A DNA stretch of 64,000 bases, from NCBI GenBank assembly GCA_048213135.1, contig PS015173.1, positions 1 to 64,000 on the forward strand, given 5' to 3'. The DNA comes from Reclinomonas americana ATCC 50394. Its lineage: Eukaryota; Jakobida; Jakobea; Jakobida. This document shows positions 52,901 to 64,000 of this stretch, piece by piece. The notes beneath the pieces were generated by a model. The model was given only the letters and a program-made list of their open reading frames with translations, was not told the DNA's origin and did not search any database. The position numbers were made by a program, and so were the translations under genes. The first letter of the stretch is position 1. Each line of letters starts with the position of its first letter.

Positions 52901-55900
52901 GGTCATGCAGGCCTTTTGGCATCATTGGGCTGCGCGAGTCGACGGACTGCGTCCCAGTGTGCTGCGGGGGTGAGGCACTCTACCTTCCACATTTCGGTCT
53001 GTTCACCCAGGCGACTCACATTGCCGCGGCTACAGTGTGCTTTCGTCGAGAAAGCTGAAGACTCTGCAGTTGGCGTCGCACTTTGTGTCGGAGGAGGGCC
53101 GTGTGCACATTCAGATATGGGCACGCACGTTGGAACCCGACACGCTGTTCCTGACCGTGAATGCCATCAGCGACGCCATTGACACCAGCCGGGTTAATAC
53201 CTTGCACCCCTTGCTCGTCAACGTGATTGAGGGACTGGCCTCGGTTCCTGGTGCTACTCGCCCAGTTGACACGTCGCTCGCTGCTATACTGCGCATCCCC
53301 GAAAGTCTCATTTCAGTGCGTGCCTATACCAGAGCGCTGTTTTGCGTCATGTAGTAGCGCTCATCTCGTGTTGTCATGTTGCTTGTTGCCTGCAGCTGTG
53401 TCGCCGCATCCAAATGGCCGAACACAGACCTGTCATTCAGGCTGCCTTTGAGAAGGTGACACACAGAGACTGCATGCGGCCAAGTGCACTATTACTGTGT
53501 CTCTGACCGCGCTTCTCCGTGTGAATGCAGCTGCTTCGTGAGTTCCGACCGCGTCAAGTCACCGCTGTCCTCCAACGCGTGTCATTGCAAGTGGGTCTAT
53601 GGAGAGACATGTCGGATGCCGCGCAACGCATCGCCTCGGCCAGTATGATGGTGACACTGTTGCATCAGACTGTACTCCACCTGTGCCAGCGGAATGGGTT
53701 GGTTCGTGAGATGATGATCACGCAGACACGTTTGATGTACCATAACATGCTGACTTTTCTTCTGGCAGACGCCAACTCAACAACACGAAATCATGATCGA
53801 TTGCTGCAACGAAATGGCCCTCAACCCAGAGTTGTCTCTGCTGGAGGTCATCTTCACACTCATCGCATTCGGCGACGCCGTGAGAGACTCGGCCGCCATT
53901 CTCCCGCTGGCCACGCAGCTCAATCACGTGGCGCGCTGGGGTCGTACTCGACTCAGTCGCCTGCCACTTGGCTACAGGGAACTGCAATACCCCAAACATT
54001 TTGAGGCGCAGTTCGTCCAGGTACACACTCGTTCATTCATTCGTTGCTCTCTTTGTTTGTCCTCATCATCTCGGTTTTGTCGCACAGTTGCAAGATGGTG
54101 TCGTATGCTGGGGAGATCGCATCCTCCGTCGCTTGCTTTCCGAAGATGATGTGCTTGCCATCTGCGCCGGTGTCGATGGCTTCAACCAGCTGTGTGAGTG
54201 CTTCATTGCGTCTCTGATTCCTGTGGTTCCCGATGCTTATGTTCTGCTCGCCTTCGTGCGGCCCCTTTTTTTAATCACACAGGCGCCACATGTGGCGTGA
54301 GGCTTGTCGTCAATCCCGCTGAGTTGCAGCAGGCGGTGGAGCGTGCAAAGGTTGCACACGAGCGACTCGAGCTGGCCTGGGAGTGGCTGCGTGGTCACCA
54401 GATTGCCGGCGCAGAGGGTCCTATTGAACCGGTGAGTTGGATTTTTGCCATGCGCGTGTATTGTGTTGCTTTCATACTCAATCTGTCACGCGGTGGTCCT
54501 GTCGCAGTGGAATCGGACCACCATGATATCAGACGCCGACTTTGCAGCACAGCGATGTGCCAACGATCTCCGCCTCGATGAGAGACAGTTTCGCGCGCTG
54601 CATTACTTCCTCGGCCACAAGGTCTGTGCGAGGCTGAAGTGCTGCATTCTACTCTCCCCGTCTGTGCGCTCATCCGTACGTTGTAGAGCATTCTCTTCCG
54701 CAGTTTCTTGGAAGACGAACTTGCGGGTGTTCGCGGCCAGGCCATTGGTTCCACTCAATTCGGGCAGATGGTGACGCGCACCGAACATCGCCTGCATGCT
54801 CTCATCGAAGACAGCCGTGTGCGACTGGCCGATCTTCAAGGCCTGCAACAAGTGACGCGTATTGCTGGTGCCGGCCGTGCTTTCCAAGCCGAGCTGACAC
54901 TAATGTTGCGCGCGCCCGCATGTTGTTGTGTTGCTTTGCCAGTCCTTGTGCCTCACTTGCTCTTTACAGCTCCTCGTACTTCAACGGCAACATGGACGAT
55001 GTGCGCCGTGTGACAGACGCGGAGATTCAACAGCGCATTGAGCGTCTTCAGTGCGCCACCAATGTTCTCGCTGCACGCTCACAGCTCCCAGCACTTCTCC
55101 AGTGCTTGCGCTCGATGAACTTGATGGGAGCGCCGGAAGTTGGCGTCCTCGTTGCGCGTGCGCACGACCTACTGGACGGTGACTCGGACCAGTGGACGTT
55201 GGCTCACGTGCAGCAGTTCCACGAGTCGCTGGTGCAGGCCCTGAATCCTCTCAGCATTGCGCATCTCGACTTCTTTGGTTTGTTCCTCCGATGCAGCAGT
55301 GTGCAGTTGTGTTGCTTTCTGATTCCTGCACAATCCATTGCAGTGGTGGTTGAGCAGGCGCACCCTCTCATCGAGTTCTTGCGTGGCGAGAACGAGTCCA
55401 TCCATGCCATCTTCGACAAGCTCAACACCAATGTCGGACATGCGGGCATTCAGCGGGAGCTGCTGAACGAAGTGCAGGCGGCGTATCCACTGCTGGCGCC
55501 GCTTTTGCGCCCGAACTGCACTTTCCATGAATTGGCGCGCCACATTCGTGGTCGTCTACAAGATGGCCGTGACGGAGCGATGCAGTTGCAGGTGTGGCGT
55601 CTGCGTGCGGTGTGTGTGTGCACTCGTGTCTTTGTACTGACGCTTCGGTGAATGTAGTGTGTTGTGCGCAGTGCGCAGAATCTGACGCAGATCCAGCTGC
55701 TGTTCCGGGAACGCGATGACGTGAAAATGGAGGACTTGTTGCCGCAAGTTGCGCACCATTGCTGGTGACGGCGAGTTGGGAAGGTCTGCTTGCCCACGCC
55801 AGCGTGCTTTCTTGTGTCATGCAGGTCGTGTTGCTGGTCGAACGAGGCGTGTTTGTGTCGACGCTGCGCGGCAGTCAGATGAAACGCGACACGCTCTCCA

Positions 55901-58900
55901 TCTTCTACGATTCGGAGCGCGCAGAAGGCGTTCCTGAGCGCGTACACCTCTCCACTGAACAGTTTGAGGATCTGGTTCGTTGCTGCTGCTATCGCTTATC
56001 GTTCCCTTTTGCTTCCCTTCCATTCACTCACGATCCGACGGCAGTTGCGTGGGGCTGTCATGTGCGAGAGTGAGGCACGGGACGAGCGCGATCGCGAACA
56101 TTTGCAGCAATTTACGGAGGCCATTGGAATCGCTCGTGCCTGCCATCACCTCCGCCTGGCATTGGAGACGGCCGGTCACCCCAACTTCCAGGGCTTGTCG
56201 ACCCCCCTCATTGCAGCGCGTGGTCTCTCGCTGCCACAATTGCGCCGTGCGCAGGAGGAACTGCAGGCCGATCTCGGCGCCTGGAATGGTCGCTTGTCCG
56301 CTAGTCGCCAGCAGTGCAAACCGCTGTACTTGCTGGACACCAGGCAGTTGCTGGTGAGTGTTGTGATCGATCTGGCGGCACGGTCCGACTATTGCGTGCC
56401 TCGACTAAACAACCAAATGACACAGGCCCTCGTGCGCCACTTGAACGAGTTTTCGCGCGCGGCTGCAGCCCCGGGTGCGGCTGGCGGATCGACCGATCTG
56501 CGTGTGGTCGTACTCAAGGCGTACCTCATCGCGTGCTATCCGGAGGTGGCACCCGATCGCTTTGATTCAGTTTCGGTGCTCGGGGCTTTGCAGTCTGTCA
56601 TTGATGGCAGACTGCAAGATTTGGATGCGGCCGTTGCTTTTGTGCAGGCTGGTGGTCAGGCGGTTGGCGTGGTGGAAGATCCGTTTGCCGAAGGTTTGTT
56701 GTCAGCTTGTGTTTGTACGTGCAAGTTGCTGTGCATATATCTGTTGACATTCCTCAATCCTTCACAAAAGAAGGTAACTTTGTGGCGCCAACTGTGTACT
56801 CGGTCTTGCAAGCTGGTCGTGCCGAGGTCTCGCGACTGCTGTTTGAGCTGTTCGGAAAACCGCCGCATCCATCGTGCGTGCTTCCATGCTCCAGCTCGAC
56901 CACGTTTGAAGATGTTGCGTGGCGTCGCGTCCCCGAGGATACGTGTTGTGTGGACAAAATTATTGCTCACGTGTGTGCGGCTGTAGCTCGAGGCATTCTT
57001 GCAACGAGCACAACAATTCTCTGCACTGTTCTTTGCCGTGGTTGGCGTCAATCGGCTCTCATTTGCCGTGCGAGAGCATCTCCTGACGAAACTCACCGAG
57101 ATTGTGGAGGCCAAGCCGCGCGCACCGCTGGCGCAGTTGTACCTTATTTTCACCGAAAAGCAGGGTATGTGCATGTTCACAGGTCTTGTCATTTTGCTGC
57201 GCATGTTATTCACTGCGCACGCATCGCTTTCCGATTGGCCAGGGCTGGACGTGTTCAGTTTCCTGGATCGCGAGGAGCGCACGTCTCAGCAGCTGATGTC
57301 CACGAATCAGTTCCGCGACATTTGTGTCCAGCGCTTCCAGGCCAACCACATCGGCAAGTTCAAGCTGGTGACTGGCGCAGTGGGTGATGGCAAGTCGCAC
57401 TTTATCCGAAAGCGTTTGACGAAGGTGCCTGCGGATGATCCTGCTGCTGCCGATCAGCTGCTCACCTTCACGGTGCCCGTGAACGAGGACTTTAGTCCGT
57501 CGCTGTTCATTCGACACCTGCGCAAGCGAACTGATGCGGCCCAGGTGCGCGTGCACGTGAACGTGTCCCCGTTTGCACCTTGGGACGAATTCGACAGTGC
57601 CTTGGCGCAACTACTGCTCCACGGTGTCGTCCATGACCCCAACACTGGTGAGATGGTGTGCACGACGGGAGCTGCGGGGCTCTCGGTGTGGCGTCTGTAT
57701 GTTGAGATTCCAGTTGGGCCGAACCCGGAGGATCCACTGGCCGTGCAAGACATTCCAGAAACAGAGGCCATTGTACAACGTCTGGCGCCGATGCTGGCCT
57801 TTGGCACGCAGCGCCATGTGACTCCGGATGAGGCCTTTGACATTGATGCCAATGCGCGACTCGTGGCCTCGTACGCACGGCTGTACTACAACAACGCGTG
57901 GGCACAGTGGGCGCAGGCCGACGATTTGCAGGCTGCGCTGCCGGCTGTCGACGACGCTGAGTGCCTGCAGTTGCTGACGCGAGTGTGGACAGAAGGGTGT
58001 CGAAATGTTGCGTAAAGTTGCAGACGGCGCACGTTCAAGTCTGCCCTTCCTCACATTTCTGTCGTGCAGGTGCCGCCCGTGAAGATCTCGCGCCACAATC
58101 TTGTGCTGCTGCTGGCGGAGCGTGTACCTTTCATTGTACGCTTGGTTCGCTACCATCGCGCGATGATGTCGTGGGACCCGCCGGGCCTTGTGGCGCTGCC
58201 GCTGAACGACTACGCTTCCATCTTTGAGTGCTTCCTCGACGAGTGCAACGCCTTCTGCAATCCCGATCTGCGCTCAGACTGGTCATCGTTCAGCCACGGG
58301 TACACGTGTCGGGACTTTGACGAGGCGGCGCCAGAGNNNNNNNNNNNNNNNNNNNNNNNNNNNNNNNNNNNNNNNNNNNNNNNNNNNNNNNNNNNNNNNN
58401 NNNNNNNNNNNNNNNNNNNNNNNNNNNNNNNNNNNNNNNNNNNNNNNNNNNNNNNNNNNNNNNNNNNNNNNNNNNNNNNNNNNNNNNNNNNNNNNNNNNN
58501 NNNNNNNNNNNNNNNNNNNNNNNNNNNNNNNNNNNNNNNNNNNNNNNNNNNNNNNNNNNNNNNNNNNNNNNNNNNNNNNNNNNNNNNNNNNNNNNNNNNN
58601 NNNNNNNNNNNNNNNNNNNNNNNNNNNNNNNNNNNNNNNNNNNNNNNNNNNNNNNNNNNNNNNNNNNNNNNNNNNNNNNNNNNNNNNNNNNNNNNNNNNN
58701 NNNNNNNNNNNNNNNNNNNNNNNNNNNNNNNNNNNNNNNNNNNNNNNNNNNNNNNNNNNNNNNNNNNNNNNNNNNNNNNNNNNNNNNNNNNNNNNNNNNN
58801 NNNNNNNNNNNNNNNNNNNNNNNNNNNNNNNNNNNNNNNNNNNNNNNNNNNNNNNNNNNNNNNNNNNNNNNNNNNNNNNNNNNNNNNNNNNNNNNNNNNN

Positions 58901-61900
58901 NNNNNNNNNNNNNNNNNNNNNNNNNNNNNNNNNNNNNNNNNNNNNNNNNNNNNNNNNNNNNNNNNNNNNNNNNNNNNNNNNNNNNNNNNNNNNNNNNNNN
59001 NNNNNNNNNNNNNNNNNNNNNNNNNNNNNNNNNNNNNNNNNNNNNNNNNNNNNNNNNNNNNNNNNNNNNNNNNNNNNNNNNNNNNNNNNNNNNNNNNNNN
59101 NNNNNNNNNNNNNNNNNNNNNNNNNNNNNNNNNNNNNNNNNNNNNNNNNNNNNNNNNNNNNNNNNNNNNNNNNNNTCCAGCAGCACTTCGTGCAGCAAGA
59201 AGTGCTGCAGCTCGAAGCGCAGATCTGGTCGCACCACACTCTGCTGGTTGATCACCTCCGAGAAGAGAATCAACAGCTCGGTCTTGCCGACACCAGTGTC
59301 TGCACACATAGGCCCCCATGACCCAGTCAGTTACTACGATAGAGAAAACACATAGCAATGCCACAGACAGAGATAGCCTACCGCCCGACAGAACAACATT
59401 CATGCCGACTTTCCGGCGCTCGTTCAGGATGAGCAACTTGATGGCAAAGTCCTGAACACAAGGTGAGCAATGCACAGTGAAATATGCGCAAGACAACGAG
59501 TGCAAACCTTGGTGAGCGTGTACTGCATCCGGTCGGTGATGGCCTTGAGGCGCTCGGCGTGTCGCGACATGCCGAGTCCAATGTTGAGTTCCGAACGGAG
59601 ACGTCCCGTGTGTGCGTGCGCCTCGCGCCCCGTGAGCACGTTCTTGTAGCCATGCGACATTCGCTCGGCCTCGTGCGCCGTGTCGGCATTCAGGCAGAGC
59701 ACGGTCAACTACATGATCAAGCGAAGCGTTAGCAACTACCGCAGCATCAGAGGCGTACGAATTCTTGGCTGTCACTTTACCTGCGCCATGGGAACTCCGT
59801 CGGNNNNNNNNNNNNNNNNNNNNTGGCGAGGGGAATCTCTCGCAAGAGACATTCGGTGACTACTGCAACATGGATGGTGCAGTGCCGCGGCTCGCCCGCC
59901 CGGAAATGGTGATGCTGGCGCTGATTTCTTACATCCTCGCTGTTGGTTGCTCACGATGCGCTGACGCAGAGCCTGGATGAGCTGCACCGCCTGATCGGTG
60001 TCAACATTCCGGAGGACTATCCCAACATGACTGACGGTGAGTGTGCTTTAATGTCATGATGGCGGCAGACGTTTTGTCTGTGCAGGTGTTCACAATAACG
60101 CACCTCTGCTTGTGGGTATCCTCTCAGGCATCACTCGCAAAATGCGCGAGTTTGCACGCGACCTCTGTGCAAGGTTCCCGATTCTGGAGGTCACTGAAGA
60201 CTTCCAGGCTCGCATCGAAGGTCGCATTCCCATGACGGTGTGTATGCTAGCTCGCCAGTGCGCGAAAGCGGCCTAGTTTGCTTACCGCTCTTGTTTGTAG
60301 AGCCGATTCGAACTCGAAGAGTTTGTTCACGACTTTATCCATTTGCAACCGCGTCAAATCTTCTTCAAGACGACCATTGTTGCGTGTGTCGACGAGTGCT
60401 TTCATTGTCCGTTACTTTGCTGACGAGTGCAATGCTGCGCAGCACGAGGGCATTACCGCGTCCACCTTTGTGGAGTGGCTGCGCAGTGGACCCATTCGAG
60501 CGGCTGAGGAGATGCCCGGCACCGTGATTGTGTGTTTCATCGACGAGGAGAACACGTCGCACATTCACGGCGCAGCAAAGGAGGTGTGGCTGCCCCGCTA
60601 TCAACGGCGAAAGTTGCTGTTGCTGACACGAGCTTGTATGTGATGTAGGCTATGGTGGATGGCATGCTGGACGGCGAGCCGCTGCCTGCCAATATCTTCT
60701 TCGTGGCTGCAATCAACCCGCCGCGTCTTCGTCGAGCCGATGAGCGAGACCAACTGCGGTCGCAAAGCCGCATGGCGGACGTGGACGAAGCAGCTGCTGC
60801 CAATGCGCCACGCAACGTGCTCAGTGACAGTGACCGCGACTTTGTCACGTACGCACTGCCGGCGTCGTTGGAGTCGCTGACACTCAACTACGACGAATTG
60901 ACTGCCGCACAAGAGCGTGCGTAGCGTATGTGTGTGTGTTTATATCTTTCGGTGGTTAGTTGCTCACGTATTCTGCAGATGCCTTTGCGGAGCGCCTCAT
61001 TGAGGAGCGCGCCCTCCCGCTGTCAGATGAGCTGCCGAGTCCTAGGTATCGCGAGTTGCAGCAGCTGCAGCGCACGGAGCGTGAATCGCTGCTGGCCATG
61101 ATTCTAGTGGGCCAGAAATTTGTTCGCACCGACGCCAAGCTGCACCGTGTTCGTGTCTCCATTCGCGACCTGGTCCGCGCCGAGACACTGTATCGGTGTG
61201 TGTTACATGTATATCTCTACGGGGAAAGAGCGTGTTTTGTGTTTCGTTTCTGACAACGGTGTAGATTTTTCGTCGCCGGTATACCGCCGGTGCTGTCGCC
61301 TGGAGACGATGTGCTGAACGAGTACGAACTGCGCCAGCAGCTGCACTGGAAGGCCGTTACCATGGCTGTCAGTCTCACCTACTACTTGCGCCTGACACCG
61401 GAGCTTCGTATTCAGTTCGAGCGCAAGATCAACGACTGCGCGGCGCGTCTCCGTGGTCGCCCGCACAACTACAACTTTTCGGAGTGGGAGAGGGATGAGA
61501 TGACCTACTTCTGCAGTCAGATGCACGTGAGTGTTGGACAGTGTCGTCGGTGTGCGTGTTTGCGTTCATGCGATTGGTGGTGTCTCACTCGTATGGGTTC
61601 GACGATCAGCTTCCGCCCGGTATTGCGCTCACTCGCGGTTTGAAGGAAAATGTTACGTCTGCATGCTGAGATGTGTGGTGTGTGCGCCGCTAATATGATG
61701 AATGTGTGCGCGACACAGCTTTTTGCGTGCTGCGTGTGCATGGAAGCAGGCCTTCCGCTTAACATTGTCGGCGAGCCGGGCACCGCCAAGACACTCTCGT
61801 TTGGCGTGGCCGTCAGTAACATGGGAACTGTTGGTCGCGGACAGACCCTCCTTTCGGCGTTCCGTCGCGTGAAGCCATTCCACTACCAAGCGAGGTATGA

Positions 61901-64000
61901 ATTTTGCGTTCCTGCCAACAAAATAATGGAACCCGCCGCTGACTCGCTCCGTGTGTCTCGTGTGCAGCAAGGACAGCTCGGCCGCTGAGATCGAATCCGT
62001 GTTCCAGAACGCCATTGATCTCCAGCGCCGCATGCGCAATCTCAATGGCGAGCAGTGCGTGGTATTCCTCGACGAAGCCGGTCAGTTGTGCCGTACCCTA
62101 CCCCCCGATGTCCAAGTTCTTGCTGAGTTGCCTTCATTGTTGTTTCAGGTCTGCCGTCACAGCGCAAGCAGGCACTGAAGGTCACCCATGCCTATCTGGA
62201 CCATCCGGTCGTGTCTTCTGTGTTTTTGTCCAACACGACACTCGACGCAGCGTGAGTAATTGTGTACGCCCGCTGTCTCTTTTGTGGTGCTCTCGTTCTC
62301 AACAGTTTTGACATTACAGCAAGACGAATCGCATGATCCAAGTGCTGCGCCCGCTCTCGTCGGAGGCCGAACTACGCGAGCTCGCGCACGGCTTCCTCAC
62401 CGACAATTCACCGCAGGCAGCCACTCCGTACCTCGAGGCGCTTGCGGAGGGGCTGTGCAGGGGATTCAAGCGTGTGGTTGAGTTTGCCGATAACCTCTTC
62501 CACATGCGCGATTTCGTGTACTTTTTGCGGTATCTGCGACGAGCCGCCTCTCGTGACGGCGCTCTGGGCGATCAGGTGCGAGTGTGCATTTGCTTGCGGT
62601 GAGAGTGCTGCCCCGCTGTGCCCAAGAATGGCTCTTGTACTGCGCAGTTTGTCGTGTCGGTCGAACACTTTGTGGCCGGCGTGTATCGCAACTTTGGTGG
62701 CATTCCGTCTCACCGATTGCGCCAGGTGCTCCTTTTTTTGTTGTGCGCACGTGATCGTTTCAGTGGCATTGGTGGCTCACCGAGTCGTGTGTAACATTGG
62801 CCAGCTGTGTGACATGTTTGTTGACGAGGTGAACCGTGCAATCGTGGAAAGGTTCGACCCTCCTCCTGAGCACATGCTGCTGCTGATCGACGAGCGGCGT
62901 ATGCAAGACTTCTCGGTGGTCAACGCCCTGCGTGGCAGCCTGGAGGAAAGGCTGAAGGAGGACGAGGACCCGAATCAGGTGTGCAATGTGATGCGCACGC
63001 GTGTGTGTGTGCGCCGTTGACGACTGACGATGTGTGTTGCTCGTGTTCGTCCACGTAGGCCCCGTTCCGCTACACCCTGCTTATCGACCCGACCGAGTCG
63101 CAGCTGTCGGTGCAGCTGCTGTACGACCTCAAGAGTGCGTATAAAACTGAAACCGTAGCTATCGAGTGTGTACTGACCAGGCGAATCTCTCTCTCTCTCT
63201 CTCTTTTGTCAGTTGTGGATCCTGATCGCACGGTGGTGCGATGTGTCACTGCGGATTTCGAGCGTGATGACGACCAGCTTGTCAATCGGCCTTTGGTTCT
63301 TGCTCGCATTGTCGACGCCATGCTCAAGGGTCAGACGGTGGTTCTCATCAACGTTGCGTCTCTCTCTCTCCTGCTGGTCGTCTTGTGGCTTCCTGGATTG
63401 CCAACGAGTCTCGAAACAATCACACAGGGTGCGACCATCTTTACATCGTTGTACGATGTCTTCAATCGGCACTTCATGTGCGTCAAGGGCCAGTACTATG
63501 GTGTGTCACCAACAGTGCGCAATGTCTTAGTTGTTGATATTTACCTCCTTTGTTCCTCGCAGCCAATGTGGCCATCGGAGCCATGTCGCGCTACGTTGTC
63601 GGTGAATATCACTCTTGTCTGTCCCTTAGACTTCTTCGTGTTGTCCACTACTGACACTGTCCGTTGGGTGGCTAGTGCATCGCGATTTCCGTGTCATTGT
63701 CCACTTGCCACTCAAGTCGTTGCCTACTACGCCGCTGCCGTTCTTGAATCGGTGTGTAGCCATGCCCTGTTTTTGTGTGAGTGCAAACTTGCGTGCGCTA
63801 ACTCTCGCCACCTCGTCAGCTTTGAGAAATTCGTTCTTGGTGCCACCGACGGTTTGTAATGCAAGAGGCACCATCCGCGATGTTTGATTCTGATGAAAGC
63901 TTCCATTTGATACATCACTTAGTGCTGGACGAGATGCTGCTTGATCCACGAGTCGCACGCATCCCGACCGTGGACGGTGGATCGGCGCCGCTGTTGCGCG
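49970..64000 (+). CDS. RNF213: RNF213/mysterin-like giant AAA+ ubiquitin ligase (3' cut by window; one contig inverted)
   Basis: Over 40 exons. The N-terminus (ATG 49970 is the first in-frame choice, not certain) is Ala/Gly/Ser-rich with EEFPALGAP; then come long helical stalk exons. A first P-loop VTGAVGDGKSHFIRKRL lies near 57365. The catalytic AAA unit has VVLSGGDTGVGKTELLILF, but on the minus strand near 59290, within the inverted contig 59176-59803. Its Walker B is VIVCFIDEENTS near 60530, with LDGEPLPANIFFVAAINPPR near 60670. A second AAA unit has LNIVGEPGTAKTLSFG near 61760 and QCVVFLDEAG near 62060. Then LINGATIFTSLYDVFN and PLPFLNRFEKFV match the human sequence that leads to the E3 part. 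RNF213 uses ATP-driven dynein-like AAA modules with a RING/RZ-finger E3, acting on lipid droplets and ubiquitylating bacterial LPS in animals. RING and C-terminus lie beyond the window. Confidence 0.85.
59176..59803 (-). other. Inverted contig carrying RNF213-like exons
   Basis: Bounded by 839 N on the left and 20 N on the right. On the minus strand three well-formed exons read LTVLCLNADTAHEAERMSHG to MQYTLTK, DFAIKLLILNERRKVGMNVV-LSGG, and DTGVGKTELLILFSEVINQQ onward, joined by GT-AG introns in frame. These are the residues that should precede the Walker B exons found on the plus strand from 59824 onward. The plus strand of this contig shows no coding. An orientation error of the assembly is the simplest reading. 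Confidence 0.85.

Noticed and set aside
58210-59775. A separate minus-strand gene nested in RNF213
   Set aside because: Its exons are exactly the RNF213 segment missing from the plus strand, so an inverted contig explains it better.

Overview
The window is nuclear DNA from an intron-dense, GC-rich, gene-compact eukaryote, most likely a free-living aerobic protist. Nearly every gene is split by short introns of about 30-120 bases, and genes are packed head-to-head or tail-to-tail with 50-200 bases between them. Gene content fits an aerobic cell: a PET100-type cytochrome oxidase assembly factor, an ABCD-type peroxisomal half-transporter, SUMO, SMN, a kinesin-14, ER thiol enzymes and RNF213. I cannot assign the lineage from sequence alone. 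Coordinates below are the span from start to stop codon including introns; splice sites were placed by reading frame and family fit.

Layout. 1-2061 (+) coiled-coil zinc protein, 5' cut; 2138-2479 (-) PET100; 2556-3331 (+) TM2D1; 3385-7961 (-) kinesin-14 with an N-terminal ubiquitin-like domain; 8206-8736 (-) SUMO, first exon lost in a gap; 8757-11436 a repeat-like contig without convincing genes; 11457-12247 (+) acidic protein fragment; 12662-12922 (-) first exon of an unknown gene; 13240-14346 (-) GILT; 14399-17088 (+) PDI; 17282-18932 (-) EF-hand protein; 18994-23330 (-) HUWE1-like N-terminal half; 23912-25616 (+) SERBP1/Stm1-like; 26393-26984 (-) charged low-complexity protein; 28002-32315 (+) ARID protein; 32402-33035 (-) NTF2/SnoaL-like; 33107-36179 (+) ABCD transporter; 36308-37793 (-) PAP2 phosphatase; 37992-41887 (+) MORN-PH; 42009-43103 (-) SMN; 43166-45220 (+) MFS transporter; 45561-46103 (+), 47192-47782 (-) and 48510-49250 (-) three related small secreted proteins; 46145-46915 (+) thioredoxin-fold protein; 49970-64000 (+) RNF213/mysterin-like giant gene running off the window.

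Main observations. (1) At least 30 introns start with GTTGCG, a 5' splice site far from the GTRAGT consensus, mixed with ordinary GTGAGT/GTGCGT donors. (2) The contig at 59176-59803 carries RNF213 exons on the wrong strand, so it is inverted in this assembly; two other gap-flanked contigs (11457-12308, 26393-27071) may be inverted too. (3) Unusual proteins include the UBL-kinesin-14 fusion, an SMN without a Tudor domain, and a three-member family of small secreted helical proteins I do not recognise. (4) One gene seems to hold a run of very small in-frame exons (3-18 bases) across its zinc motif. (5) Five gene pairs start head-to-head, including GILT with PDI, 52 bases apart. Thirteen N-runs interrupt the window; those of exactly 20 N (8737, 11437, 26373, 47868, 59804) look like placeholder joins of unknown size.
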